This document shows, piece after piece, positions 48,565-58,978 of a DNA stretch of 64,000 nucleotides (position 1 is the first letter of the stretch; each line of letters opens with the position of its first letter). Origin of the DNA: Psilocybe azurescens (Eukaryota > Basidiomycota > Agaricomycetes > Agaricales > Agrocybaceae); assembly GCA_023853785.1 (NCBI GenBank), contig JAJIRX010000978.1, positions 1 through 64,000 of the forward strand. Direction: 5' to 3'. The position numbers were made by a program, and so were the translations under genes. Below the pieces are notes generated by a model that was not told the DNA's origin, did not search any database, and was given only the letters and a program-made list of their open reading frames with translations.

Positions 48565-49895
48565 ATGTCTACACCTGATATTTCATTCCCAGCCAACGTT
48601 CAAGAACGTAACATTAGCGCTAGTCTCAATGCCCTAATGCTTCTCAATTTCCTTATGGGTACGTTTCCACATTGGTCAATATGAGTACTACAAACTTACG
48701 TATGTCAGGCATCTACACTATGGTATATGGAGGAACCCTGTACCTTTACAGTATGTTCTTCCCCTCGAATTGAAAAACAAACTCAACAGTGCCCTATAGT
48801 ATCAAAAAGTCCGCGAATGTGAATCGTCGCATTGTGCTATCGGCCATTTCACTGTTATACGTGCTTTGCTTTTTGCAGCTTCTTGTGCAATGGTACTCCC
48901 TTGATTGGACATTTGTGACCAATGGAAGCACACGGGAAACCATCTTTCTTGGAACAGTGGGCGAAGACCCTCAATGGATCTTTGTGCTTTCTAGCCTTCT
49001 ATTGTATTCGTTGGTTCTTGTGCCAGATGGACTACTGGTAGGTGAATATCATTGATTATTGGATCGTTCTCATCGACGTCTCGACAGATATGGAGATGCT
49101 ACCATGTCTGGGGACAATCTTATCGGGCGGTTTCGGTCCCATCCATTCTTTTGGTCGCGGAATCGGGTGAGTGCTAAGGGTGAAAGTCGGACATGAGTAT
49201 TTAAATTAAAGAAATGTTACTGCAGGTCTCTTCGTTGCATCAACAGTCGTCAATGGACTAGTGGGCACGGTGAGCAGCTCAGCAAATGCCGTCCTAGGCA
49301 ATAATATCTCAAGTGCTCTGATATTTGTGTCGCTGGGCACCACGGTACTAACAACATTTCTTATTGGATACAAAATACATTCCACCTCTCGATTAAATGG
49401 TCTATCATCCAAAAATTATTCAACCGTGTTGTAGTATTGGTCGTCGAATCGGCAGCAGCTTACTCACTGGTACTTTCTCTCAACGCCATCATTGCTGTTG
49501 TTCCGTCATTCTTAACGTTGGGATCTCCCTTGTACGAAGCTGAGTATTACGTGGATGCAGTGCTTATTGTGGTTGCTGTACGTAGTTTCTATTATTCGTT
49601 TGATGATCCTTTTTCTCTGACCTACGATCAGGGGATGGCGCCAACCATCCTGGTCGCCAGAATTGCTCTTACAAACCCCAACAACACAGTGACATCAGTC
49701 CCAATCACCGATATACCCGGCTTGCAATTCAACTCTGAGCAAAGCAATGACAGTGGCCGCAGTACAAATGCCATCGAAGGAGATGTTAACGCCTCAATAC
49801 AGACAAACGATGCGGAACTAGCCCTGGTGGTTGAAGTGAAGAATCAGTCGAGCACCGATGTCATGTTTAGTGAGAATCAAGTCCAAAGCGCATAA
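48565..49895 (+). pseudogene. 7-TM family gene (copy 7), intact except a 1-nt homopolymer deletion
   Basis: Exon 1 MSTPDISFPANVQERNIS...NFLMG (ATG 48565), exon 2 IYTMVYGGTLYLY, exon 3 NVNRRIVLSAISLLYVLCF...VTNGSTRETIF...PDGLL, exon 4 IWRCYHVWGQSYRAVSVPSILLVAES, exon 5 LFVASTVVNGLVG...SLGTTVLTTFLIGYKIH...ESAAAYSLVLSLNAI...YYVDAVLIVVA, a 54-nt in-frame intron, and exon 6 GMAPTILVARIALTNPNN with an acidic Ser/Asn-rich tail ending QVQSA. All splice sites are GT/AG. The only lesion is at 49411-49415, where a run of five A would need six to keep the frame (SSKKLFNRV). Function unknown; topology is GPCR-like with seven hydrophobic segments, but no receptor motif is recognised. Confidence 0.9.
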
Positions 49896-50624
49896 CGGCG
49901 ACATGATGAGGGTCCCATCAGTCATTAATTCGTTGGCCTGGTTTCTTTCCCTTATGTTCATGCGTATGTTTCAGGGTTTGGCACTGTCGGGGGAAATTAG
50001 GGTTGCACTGGACGTTGAAGCGATAGTGTATCTGTCGATTATTAGTAACATCCTCTTCCTCGTCTTACTTTTCCTTACATGGTTTTGTATTTATACTTTT
50101 TGTTTAATATCGTCCCTTTAGCTTCCAACACCGACAAGTGGTCACCGCCCAGTTTCGCTGAGGGGATATTGACTGCCAGGCCATTATTTCAAAGCCTCAC
50201 AATTTACGAGAGCGCAATGAACTATTTTCGGTCGAGTAAAAGTTACCGAGATCCACTGATATTCGAGTTCTGACCTACATATCGCTTTTCAGACTGTACT
50301 CGGATTCGAGCTTCATTCCCAGCGTTCCCATAGTGAGCCAAGCCATCGGGCCTGAACTCAGACGCGGCAGATCGACAACATCCCGTCGACGGTGCTGTAG
50401 AACATCCGTGCTGAGACAGCACGGAACACGGCATCCAACGGCACCTACGCAGGAAATTTTAGGCGCAGAATCTCACATACCAAAACCACTGGACCAAATG
50501 ACCCCGGCACCAGACGACGCGATCTCAACATCTGCACAACCTAAATATAGTATTTCCAATATTTCGACTCTATCCCACCACTTCCCCACAAATCTGAGGA
50601 CATATTCAGAGACTATCCGATAAG
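49896..50624. other. Intergenic stretch, nothing recognised
   Basis: Only short ORFs without motifs. Confidence 0.4.
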
Positions 50625-50989
50625 CTAATACTAGGACCCCTGAAAGTACTATAAAATACCTGAGGCCGATCCGAATAGAAATTGAGAAAAATTCGTCCAG
50701 GGCCTTAGGTCTGTCCGGATAATTTTTGGAATTTGGGCAAAAGCCTCAGGTCAGTGGTCCGGATAGAAAACTGGCCCGGCCAGGAGGCCTGACCCGACTC
50801 TGGATAGAATTTGAAAAAGTCTCTCCTAGGAGTCAATCTTAAGGCTATAGAGAAAAACTTATCAGTGCTATACATGCAAACCACTAAGCTAAATCAACTT
50901 TCTTTATAGCACAGTTCTAGTAGTAATCTAGAGTAAATAATGAAGCAAGATATGTTTCTACCCCTGTAGTCTTTGATTTAACCCCCTTT

Positions 50990-51325
50990 TGATAACTACT
51001 GATTTAACCTGAATATAAAGTACTGAATTAACCCTGGTTTTATTGTACTGAATTAACCCTGGTATATAAAGTCCTGAAGTAACCCTGGTTTTGAACTACT
51101 GATCTAACTGGGATGTATCTAATGATTTAACCCTGCTTTTTTGTACTGATCTAACCCCCATTATGTCTTGAAAAAGTACTGATCTAACCCCCATTATGCC
51201 TTACCAAAGTACTGATTTAACCCCATTATGCCTGGCCAAAGTACTGATTTAACCCCCATTATGCCTGGCCAAAGTACTGATCTAACCCCATTATGCCTGG
51301 CCAAAGTACTGATCTAACCCTGCTT
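50990..51325. repeat. Left internal array, unit ~32 bp (TACTGATCTAACCCCCATTA)
   Basis: About ten degenerate units with core CTGAT[CT]TAACCC; the most regular units read TACTGATCTAACCCC..ATTATGCCTGGCCAAAG. The array is the inverted counterpart of 52450-52810. Confidence 0.9.
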
Positions 51326-51544
51326 TTGCGATTTCCTAATTTGGATACCTCTGATCAGCTGCATCTGCTGCTTATCTCTGAATAAGAATTCCAGTGTTAA
51401 TACTTTGAGGACTAGTGATTTGTGTGATAAGAGATCAAACACTACAGTTCATCTTAAGCAATTAGGCACTACCTGGTTTTGTGAGTGATCACCATTGTTA
51501 TATTCAATGTCAGGTCTATTAGACTTAATAAGTAGGCTTTTATA

Positions 51545-51790
51545 AGTCATCCGTGGACTACCCTGGGGATTGTTAAGTACCAGTTGAAACCCTATACAGC
51601 TAGCAATTTCTCATAGTAACTAGGGACAACTGTCAGAGAACTCTGACTGTTCAGGATGTTGCCTATAGTAAGACTTCCCTGGGGATTGTTAAGTATGGGT
51701 GGGAACCCTATAAAGGCTAGTGATTGCTCATAGTAACTGGGGACGACTGTCAGAGAAATCTGACTGTTTCAGAACATTGCCTATAGTAAA
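51545..51790. repeat. Tandem duplication, period ~120 bp
   Basis: Two units share CCCTGGGGATTGTTAAGTA, CTCATAGTAACT.GGGAC, ACTGTCAGAGAA.TCTGACTG and TTGCCTATAGTAA. They lie in the central part of the 2.8-kb element. Confidence 0.85.
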
Positions 51791-52154
51791 CTAAGGACTG
51801 TGGATTAGTGTGCCCAGTTGCTTATAGGAACTAAGGATCTACTACATGTTAACACAGGTGATTGCTTATAGTGTTTGATAGTTTGAGTTTGGGTTTTATA
51901 AAAGAGATATGTTAGGTGCCCTGTGTACACTCACCTCCAAAGCAATCCCCTTGATATTGGTGATCACCCTCACATTGAGAGATCACCCCTACTATTTCAG
52001 TGCCTTGTGTGTACTTGCCCATCTAAGAGAGTTTGCTAGCTACTAGTGATCACCTAAGAGCAATCATCTAAGTCTGTACTCTGCTAAGCTAGTTATTGTA
52101 ATAAGCCTGAAAAGCTTACCCTCTCAGATCAAACTGATCAATATAAATATTTGA

Positions 52155-52469
52155 TTGGGTGTTGTATATTGGGCAATTACAAAGGCACCCCACACTAAAC
52201 ATCTCACCAGGCCTATCTTTCATGTTGAGTATCAATGTCTTGGTGCATGCAATGCTGAAGCCCCAGAGTCAGAAGAAAACACAAGTGACTCAGAAGAAGA
52301 TAACAGTGAAGATATTGGTGAGGATGAGGATGATGAGGAAAGTGGAGATGAAACTAGAGGAGTGGATCAGATGATAAAGCAGAAGGGAATTATAAAGAAA
52401 GGTGGTCAAAAAGTGGTCACTGTCCTTGCAGAGTTAAAATTTATGTCAAAAGCAGGGTTAGATCAGTAG
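52155..52469 (+). CDS. Acidic ORF inside family C element, function unknown
   Basis: An open frame of 104 codons has a central Glu/Asp/Ser run (SEEDNSEDIGEDEDDEESGD) followed by a short Lys-rich part (KQKGIIKKGGQK) and ends as it enters the right repeat array, so its C-terminus (KAGLDQ) is repeat-derived. No transposase motif is seen. It could be a relic of a captured or ancestral gene, or a chance ORF. A TTTATAAAAGAG stretch at about 51895 might serve as a promoter. Confidence 0.25.
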   Translation: MGVVYWAITKAPHTKHLTRPIFHVEYQCLGACNAEAPESEENTSDSEEDNSEDIGEDEDDEESGDETRGVDQMIKQKGIIKKGGQKVVTVLAELKFMSKAGLDQ

Positions 52470-52810
52470 TTTAAAATGTCAAAAGCAGGGTTAGATCAGT
52501 AGTTTGAAATCTCAAAAGCAGGGTTAGATCAGTACTTTGAAAACTCAAAAGCAGGGTTAGATCAGTAGTTTGAAATCTCAAAAGCAGGGTTAGATCAGTA
52601 TTTTGAAAACTCAAAAGTAGGGTTAACTCAGTACTTAGAAAGGGGGTTAAATCAAGAGTTACTAAATCAGGGTTAACTCAGTACTATAAAACCAGGGTTA
52701 ACTCAGTAGTTGCAAAAAGTTAGATCAGTACTTGAAATGCTCAGAAAGGGGGTTAACTCAGTACATTCTGGGCTGGAGGATCAGTACTTTACAAACCAGG
52801 GTTAAATCAA
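52440..52810. repeat. Right internal array, unit ~34 bp (AGCAGGGTTAGATCAGTA)
   Basis: About ten units with core GGGTTA[GA][AC]TCAGTA; the most regular are spaced AGCAGGGTTAGATCAGTAGTTTGAAATCTCAAA. They are inverted relative to the left array. Confidence 0.9.
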
Positions 52811-53456
52811 AGACTACTGGGGGTGAAAACATATTTTGGAATAATGAATGGGCAGTATATTATTTACAAAAATTTCTGCATTCCAGAAACTGTTCCATAA
52901 CCTATCTTACCACAAATTCAACATCATTCTACAAATATTTTCGGTCAAGACTACCACTTACGAATGCAATCCCCATCAGCCTTCCTCTGTTCTCTCAAGC
53001 ACGCACCAGAACTCACCCAAAATGGTCTCAAGATTTCTATACACGAAATGAATCTATTTAAGCAGCTAAAGGATAATCTGCACAAAGTCTTACGAGCTGT
53101 AAAGGCGTTCGGGAAGCAGAAGACATTTGCTGAGGATGACGAGTAGGTTAGGCAAGTTCAAAATACAAGTATAGAATTCGTATTGCATGTAATTCTTTCC
53201 AAATTTTATCCTACGGTTCCCTTAAATCACATAAAAGGTTTCCGGAGCGAAATTTTGTGAATTTTGGCCTTAAATTTTAATTTTTACAGTCCTGGGATAT
53301 ACTGCAGGTCACGTCCGGATAAAAATTGCTCATCTCGGAGGCCTGAGCCCCCATCCGGATAAAATTTGGCCAAAACTGTCCGGATAAAAACATGAAATTT
53401 TGGCCTCAGGCATCTGAGGGTACTTTCAAGGGTCTTCTAATACTTCAACCCAGCAC

Positions 53457-53847
53457 AGGACCCGTGAAAGTACACGATCCCGATCCGGATAGAAACCGTC
53501 AAAAATTTTTGGGAACCCAGATCCAGTCCCGGATGAAAATTAGGTGTAGGTTGGTGAGTTGAACATAGGACCTGCGTTTAGACAAGTTGTGGGCCATATT
53601 ACACATGTGGCAAAATGTTGTAATTTGTTCATCGTCCATCGTCTCGGCTCTCAATTTCAATTGTCACTCGCTGGGGCAAAAAATTGGCATTTTAGCGCCA
53701 AAAAGTGAAAATAGAGGTTTTTGCTAGATGTTGGATAACACAGATCCGCATCCGGATAGAAATTGCCCATAATTGAACCCAGATCCCAAATACGGATAGA
53801 AATGTGCAAAATTTGGACTTTTCGGATCTGGGTTCCAAGTGGATCCT
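53457..53847. mobile_element. Family C DNA transposon (copy 3), 391 bp, 8-bp TSD
   Basis: The TSD CCCAGCAC is at 53449-53456 and 53848-53855. The left end begins AGGACCCGTGAAAGTACACG and the right end, reverse-complemented, AGGATCCACTTGGAACCCAG. TCCGGATAGAAA-type repeats and GAACCCAGATCC occur near both ends as in copy 1. It begins 20 bp after the end of copy 2; only four bases separate the two TSDs. Confidence 0.92.
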
Positions 53848-53855
53848 CCCAGCAC

Positions 53856-54860
53856 CGCAACGATCCCCAGCCGACGAACGTGTAAAAGCTTGGACATCTC
53901 AAGCGAATAAAATTTAGTGTATCAAAAACGTATTTAAGTAGAGCACTTTCAATTGTTTAAATCACTGGATTTTCCCATAAAAGAATACCAATTCATCTAA
54001 AAATTAGCTTCGCGCACATAGTTAATCCTTTCAATGAGTCTCGTCAACCATATAAACGGTTCAAGATTAAGAAATATCTACTTCGATCGTTAACCGCGCA
54101 CCGCCTCTTCGCTCATCTCGTACGTATCGTAAATCCAAAAGAACTTTTCGGAAATCGCTCACATCCTCGTCATCACTCGTTCTTCTACTCCATTTTGTCC
54201 TCCCCGCACATTATCATTACGCTTTGTCCTTTGTGCGCATCTCCATCTCGGAATATACCTGCAGTCACCCAACACTCAGATAACCCTGTTTTGCTAGAGA
54301 CCTCACCAGCCAGACAAACTCTGATTTGTGTTGATTACTCGACTCGGTTAAACCAAAAGAGATCTCAGTCTACTCCGGACATTATAGATCTTCGTCAGTG
54401 CATCTGAGAGATTTTCCTGCGACGGCAGCCAGTCCAAGCGCACATCCAGATTTTAGTGAGCAGCCAAAGCCAGAATCTTCTGATCCAACTGTAGAGGGAG
54501 CATGCATCTATGTATACTGCCACCCATATACATAGGAAATATCACATTGTTTAGTATGCTGTCCAAGTATACACACCCAAATATAATTAAAACCTGGATA
54601 AAATGAATAAGGCTCCCTTGTCCTTAAGCCAGTGAGATCTATGAACTGCCCACAGGTGTTCAGAACATCAAACCTGTAAGAGGGCTGGGGGTCCCGTCGA
54701 GGCTTGATAGTTCGACAGGTCTGTCAACCCCTCTACGGACCGGCGAGTTCCTATATTGGGACCGTAAAATCGTCATCCATCCATCCATCTATCCATCCAT
54801 CCATGACTACGGTTCATGTATGATCTCAGTTTGAACTAGCTTCGGGGACGGAAAGTCAGG
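53856..54860. other. Intergenic stretch with a CATC microsatellite
   Basis: No gene is recognised. The microsatellite is at 54775-54803. The tandem segmental duplication starts at the end of this stretch. Confidence 0.45.
54775..54803. repeat. (ATCC)n tetranucleotide microsatellite
   Basis: About seven ATCC units with one ATCT interruption. Confidence 0.9.
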
Positions 54861-55382
54861 GGCCAGATGAAGGGCGGTCAACCACGGCCAAGAAATTTCC
54901 CATATGTTCCAGCCTCACCGGCACGAAACAGAAACTATGATGGGGACTTTCCTATTGCATCATACTACATATGATCCTCACACATGCTATCAACCTGGTT
55001 TGCTTATTCTAAACTTCGAGGACTCCTCGAGACGAGCCGGTATCTCTTGTCCGCCGGCCACGTTTATCCAAGTCCTCTGACACCTCGCTTCTGAAATTTG
55101 CACTGATACACGCATCGTGCTGCACTTTGCATACCCCTGTCGCGACCACCAAATGCGGCTACGCCCGGGTAGGTGTTATATCCTACGGTATGAAAAGTGT
55201 CTTCAAATTAAACTTCTAGCGTGCTTCAGGATGTACATGGATTCAGTTGAGATATGCCTTATTATCTTCCACGCAGTGTCCATGTCTTCTATTCGACCTT
55301 GAATCTATGCGATCAGTTATAATGAACGAATTCCACAGGAATCTGCTCGCTTAGGGTATCTCCTCGAGTCTACATATTCTCC

Positions 55383-56689
55383 ATGCCTGAACCCCATACA
55401 TCGGTCTCAGTCCACGTCCAGGAGGTTATAATCAGCGCTAGCCTCAATGTCTCAATGCTTTTCAACTTTCTAATGGGTGAATCTCATTTATCAATGTCAA
55501 CACCACAAACTTACGTCTGTCAGGTATATATACGATGGTATACGCTGGAACAATGTATCTCTACAGTACGTCGCTTCCTTCTACTTGAAAAACAAAAACT
55601 CAACAATACGTCGTACAGTGTCCAAAAAACCAGCGAGCGTGAACCGTCGTTTCGTTCTATCGGCCATATCTGCGCTCCATCTGCTTTGTCTCTCTCAGTT
55701 CATTGTGCAATGGTACTTCATTGACTTGGATATCGTGGTTAATGGAGATACGCGAGAGACCATTTATGTTTCGACCGTGGAAGGAGGTCCAAATTGGGTC
55801 TGGGTATTTTCTGAATTTCTGACCTATTCTTCGTTTGTTGTATCCGATGGACTACTGGTTAGTATATTTCTTTAAATTCTGCGTCGTTCTCATCGATTTC
55901 TTTACAGATATGGAGATGCTACCATGTCTGGGGACAATCGTCGCGAATAATTTTGGTGCCTGTCGCACTTTTGTTGCGGAATCCTGTGAGTTATTGCTGA
56001 AGGTTTCGCATGATTATTCTACTTACTCTGTTATCCCAGGTCTCTTCATTACCTCTATAGCTCTAGCAGGTGTAAACGGTCAGGAAACCAACGACGTAAA
56101 CGCTAGATTATTCAACAACATCTCAAGTGCATCTATATCCGTGTCGCTTGGCACCACGATGATTACAACCTTCCTCATCGGATACAAAATATATTCAGCC
56201 TCTCATGCAAATGCTGTACCCTCCAGAAGACTATTTAATCGTATTTGGGCTCTAGTCGTCGAGTCAGCCGCGGTCTACTCCCTCGTGCTCCTTGTCGATT
56301 CCATTTGCTATGTGTTTCCGTCGTTCATCGTGTTGGGATCACCCTTGGTTGTAGCCGGGTACTACGTGGAACCAGTGCTGGTCTTCGTTACTGTACGTAG
56401 CCTCTATCATCTGGCGTATAATCATGTGTCTCTTACACAGAATCAGGGGATGGCTCCAACAATCCTTGTCGCTAGAATCGCCCTTACGAATCCCAGCAAT
56501 CCAGTTGCACCGACAGTCACCCACATATCTGGCTTGCAATTTGGGTCGCAGCACGGGAGTGGCGGCAGTAGAGGTACCACCGGAGGTGAAATGAGCGTTT
56601 CAGTTCTCGCGGATGATGCGACGCCGGAAGAGGTTGAAATGAAGAGGGAATGTACTGCGGATGGTACGATCAGAGACGATCAGGTTTAA
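55383..56689 (+). pseudogene. 7-TM family gene (copy 8), intact except a 1-nt deletion
   Basis: Exon 1 MPEPHTSVSVHVQEVIISAS...NFLMG (ATG 55383), exon 2 IYTMVYAGTMYLY, exon 3 SVNRRFVLSAISALHLLCLSQF...VVNGDTRETIYVSTVEGG...SDGLL, exon 4 IWRCYHVWGQSSRIILVPVAL, exon 5 LFITSIALAGVNGQ...SLGTTMITTFLIGYKIY...ESAAVYSLVLLVDSI, a 54-nt in-frame intron, exon 6 GMAPTILVARIALTNPSNP with a Gly/Ser-rich then acidic tail ending RDDQV. The single lesion is a missing base at 55972/55973 (CTTTTGTTGCGG where copy 9 has CTTTTCGTTGCGG), which throws the end of exon 4 out of frame. It is otherwise a full-length gene of about 325 codons. Role unknown. Confidence 0.9.
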
Positions 56690-57229
56690 AGTACAAAACG
56701 GCCCCGCGATTGTAGAGTTGTCGATTATCGAATAGGTTTTTCGCGTCTTTACGTTCCAACCTTTGTCTCATATGTTTCCCATTGACTATTTATACCCCGT
56801 CATTTTTTAAAAAAAAAAAAGAAACCTCGTAATCAGGTGACATGAGTACTCGTATTGGACGGCCAGCAAGCTACCAATAATCCATTGCTTCCTTGTTCAT
56901 GTAGGGTTGACGAATCATTCTAGAGTAACGGGGAACCTGGGAGGCCCTACTTTGAATGCTTAGCTTCAAGAAAGCCCATCCCTTCGAGCTAAATCACGTC
57001 CAGAACCAAGATCGAATACTCAAACGCTGAATATTTCACTCACCACGCCAATCAGACTCTGTTACAGCCCAACAGCAGCGATACCACCACCACCAACCGC
57101 AAAAGCCCAGAGACTCCAGCCTCATCTCCATCCCCGACGAAGGGGCGCACTCTTTCCTTTCTTCCCGACGCCCATCTATGCATGACACCAGCGCCCAACG
57201 CACTTCACGTCATAAACCCGAAAGCTTGT

Positions 57230-57960
57230 AAGCCCTGTACGAAGGAAATATATTCTGCCCACGTCTATTCCAGGCGTCCTAGTTCAAGCCCAGTGAGGGA
57301 GTGGCAAGAGAGCTGTCATGATGAAATATTGGCATATTGGACGGCGTATGTTGCGACTTATGCTGAAGCTGATGTGAGGAAGTTGTACGGAGAGGGATAG
57401 ACACTCTCCTCCAGGGAGTTTGGGCCCGCGGACCTCCCGTCGCAACTCATAATAATCGAGAAGCTGGGCATAGAGAGGGATGTCTCAGCACGATGCCTTG
57501 GATAGTGCAGGGGTTCCTCAATCAGATTCGGCGCGCGTTCAACAGCTATCAAAATGAGAGTTAGACGTGGGCGCTGATGCTGACATGGATGTGGACGAAG
57601 GTATGGCGCTGTCCATTCTGGAATGATGTGTTACTGTTGGAGGCGACGGATTCAGGTATACCCGCTGAGGAAACGGACATGTTGCAAATCTGTGAGCCGC
57701 GATATAGCTCCCACTCGCCGATATACGCGTCCTTCTCCACACCGAAATTAGCGTAACGACTCGTTGCGGTGCATGGCTTCTCGTTCATAATCGAACTTAT
57801 GCCGCTCACTCCTGACCCCAGTCCTCTTTTCGCTTCCAATCCTCAACGAGTCGCAGCACCGTACAGAAAGGTTCGAAGATTTCCGAGTAGAAGGTTGCCC
57901 ATGTACACTTGGTATATTGGCCGTGTGTTCTTAGAGTGGTAGATTGACGGTATCGAGCGC
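57230..57960 (+). pseudogene. Unknown gene Y relic in duplication unit 1
   Basis: Plus-strand pieces such as CHDEILAYWTAYVATYAEAD (about 57318), GIPAEETDMLQICEPRYSSH (about 57658) and HGFSFIIELMPLTPDPSPLF (about 57773) followed by ASNPQRVAAPYRKVRRFPSRR occur in alternating frames. The second and third are conserved in unit 2 at the protein level (GIPAEEADML, EPRYSSYS, HGFSFIIEPMPPTPDLSPLF), which suggests a former coding gene. I do not recognise the family. Stops and frame changes show it is inactive. Confidence 0.5.
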
Positions 57961-58978
57961 GTATGTGTATTCAGAGAGGGGTCGGAAAAGAGAATAGATC
58001 AACGATGGGGATGTGTAGGGAGAGCTGCAAGGGGAAGGGGCAAAACAAATCGAACGCATGATTCCGATGACAAATCTCTGGCCACGTGCTGAACGACTGC
58101 GCCCCTAAATCAAACTATTCGCTTTTGACCGGATCAACTTATGAAAGAATGTTATCAGTCAACACAGTTAAGCTCCCAATTGCAAATCTCTACATTATCG
58201 ATGGTACAATGGTGGCTAGAAAGCATATATTATCGCATTGATACATCACTTTTACTTTCTTACAAGCTTCTAAAACACTGTTCAATTTGTATAAGTCTTA
58301 CAGAGTCTTAAAACGATTAATTACACGTACACGTTGAAAATTCCGGCGGGTTCTTCGAGAGAGATGGGGTAACAGACTAACAGTAGACTGGATAACGTTG
58401 ATACTGAGATTTTATCTCTCGATATGAGTATGATATGTTATATGTCAAAGTTTTGTGGCACCAGTTGAAGGGTGGTCAATCACGGACAAGAAGTTTCCCG
58501 TATGTTGCAGCCTCCCCAGCACGAGACAGAAACTGTGATGGCACTTTCCCTATTCCATCGTGCTACATATAATCCCCACACATGCTATCAACCTGACTTC
58601 CTTATTTCAAACTATAAGGACTCCACGAGACGAGCCGGTATCTCTTGTCCCCCGGCCACGTATATCCAAGTCCTCTGACACCTCGCTTCTGAAATTTGCA
58701 CTGATACACGCATCGTACTGAACTTTGCATACCCTGTCGCGACCACCAAATGCGGCTACGTCCGGCCAGGTGTTATATCCTACGGTATGAAAAGTGTCTT
58801 CAGATTAAACTTCTAGCGCGCTTCAAGATGTCTATGGGTTCAGTTGAGATATGCCTCAATATCTCCCATGCAGTGCCTATGTCTTCTACTTGACCTTGAA
58901 TCTATGCGATCAGTTATAATGAACGAATTCCACAAGAATCTGCTCGCTCAGGGTACCTCCTCGAGTCTACATATTCCC

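Larger units (their letters stand above)
50633..53436. mobile_element. Family C DNA transposon (copy 2), 2.8 kb, 8-bp TSD
   Basis: The TSD CTAATACT is at 50625-50632 and 53437-53444. Left end AGGACCCCTGAAAGTACTAT; right end reverse-complemented AAGACCCTTGAAAGTACCCT; both continue to CCTGAGGCC. TCCGGATAGAAATT-type repeats fill the outer 200 bp at each end. Inside are two opposing arrays: TACTGATCTAACCCC on the left (50990-51320) and GGGTTAGATCAGTA on the right (52450-52810), so the element is a giant imperfect foldback. It carries one acidic ORF but no transposase. Confidence 0.93.
54862..58468 (+). repeat. Segmental duplication unit 1 (7-TM copy 8 plus flanks)
   Basis: Starts at ..GATGAAGGGCGGTCAACCACGG and includes an upstream block (CTGACACCTCGCTTCTGAAATTTGCACTGATACACGCATCG), 7-TM copy 8 and a downstream unknown-gene relic. 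The same order of blocks is found at 58469-62953 and, cut by the window end, from 62954. Confidence 0.88.

Noticed and set aside
50990..51325. Regular direct repeats resembling a CRISPR array
   Set aside because: Repeats are degenerate and contiguous without unique spacers, lie inside a eukaryotic transposon with TIRs and a TSD, and have an inverted partner array.
54660..54770. Compact GC-rich stretch considered as a structured RNA
   Set aside because: Only short imperfect stems could be drawn and no family signature was seen.
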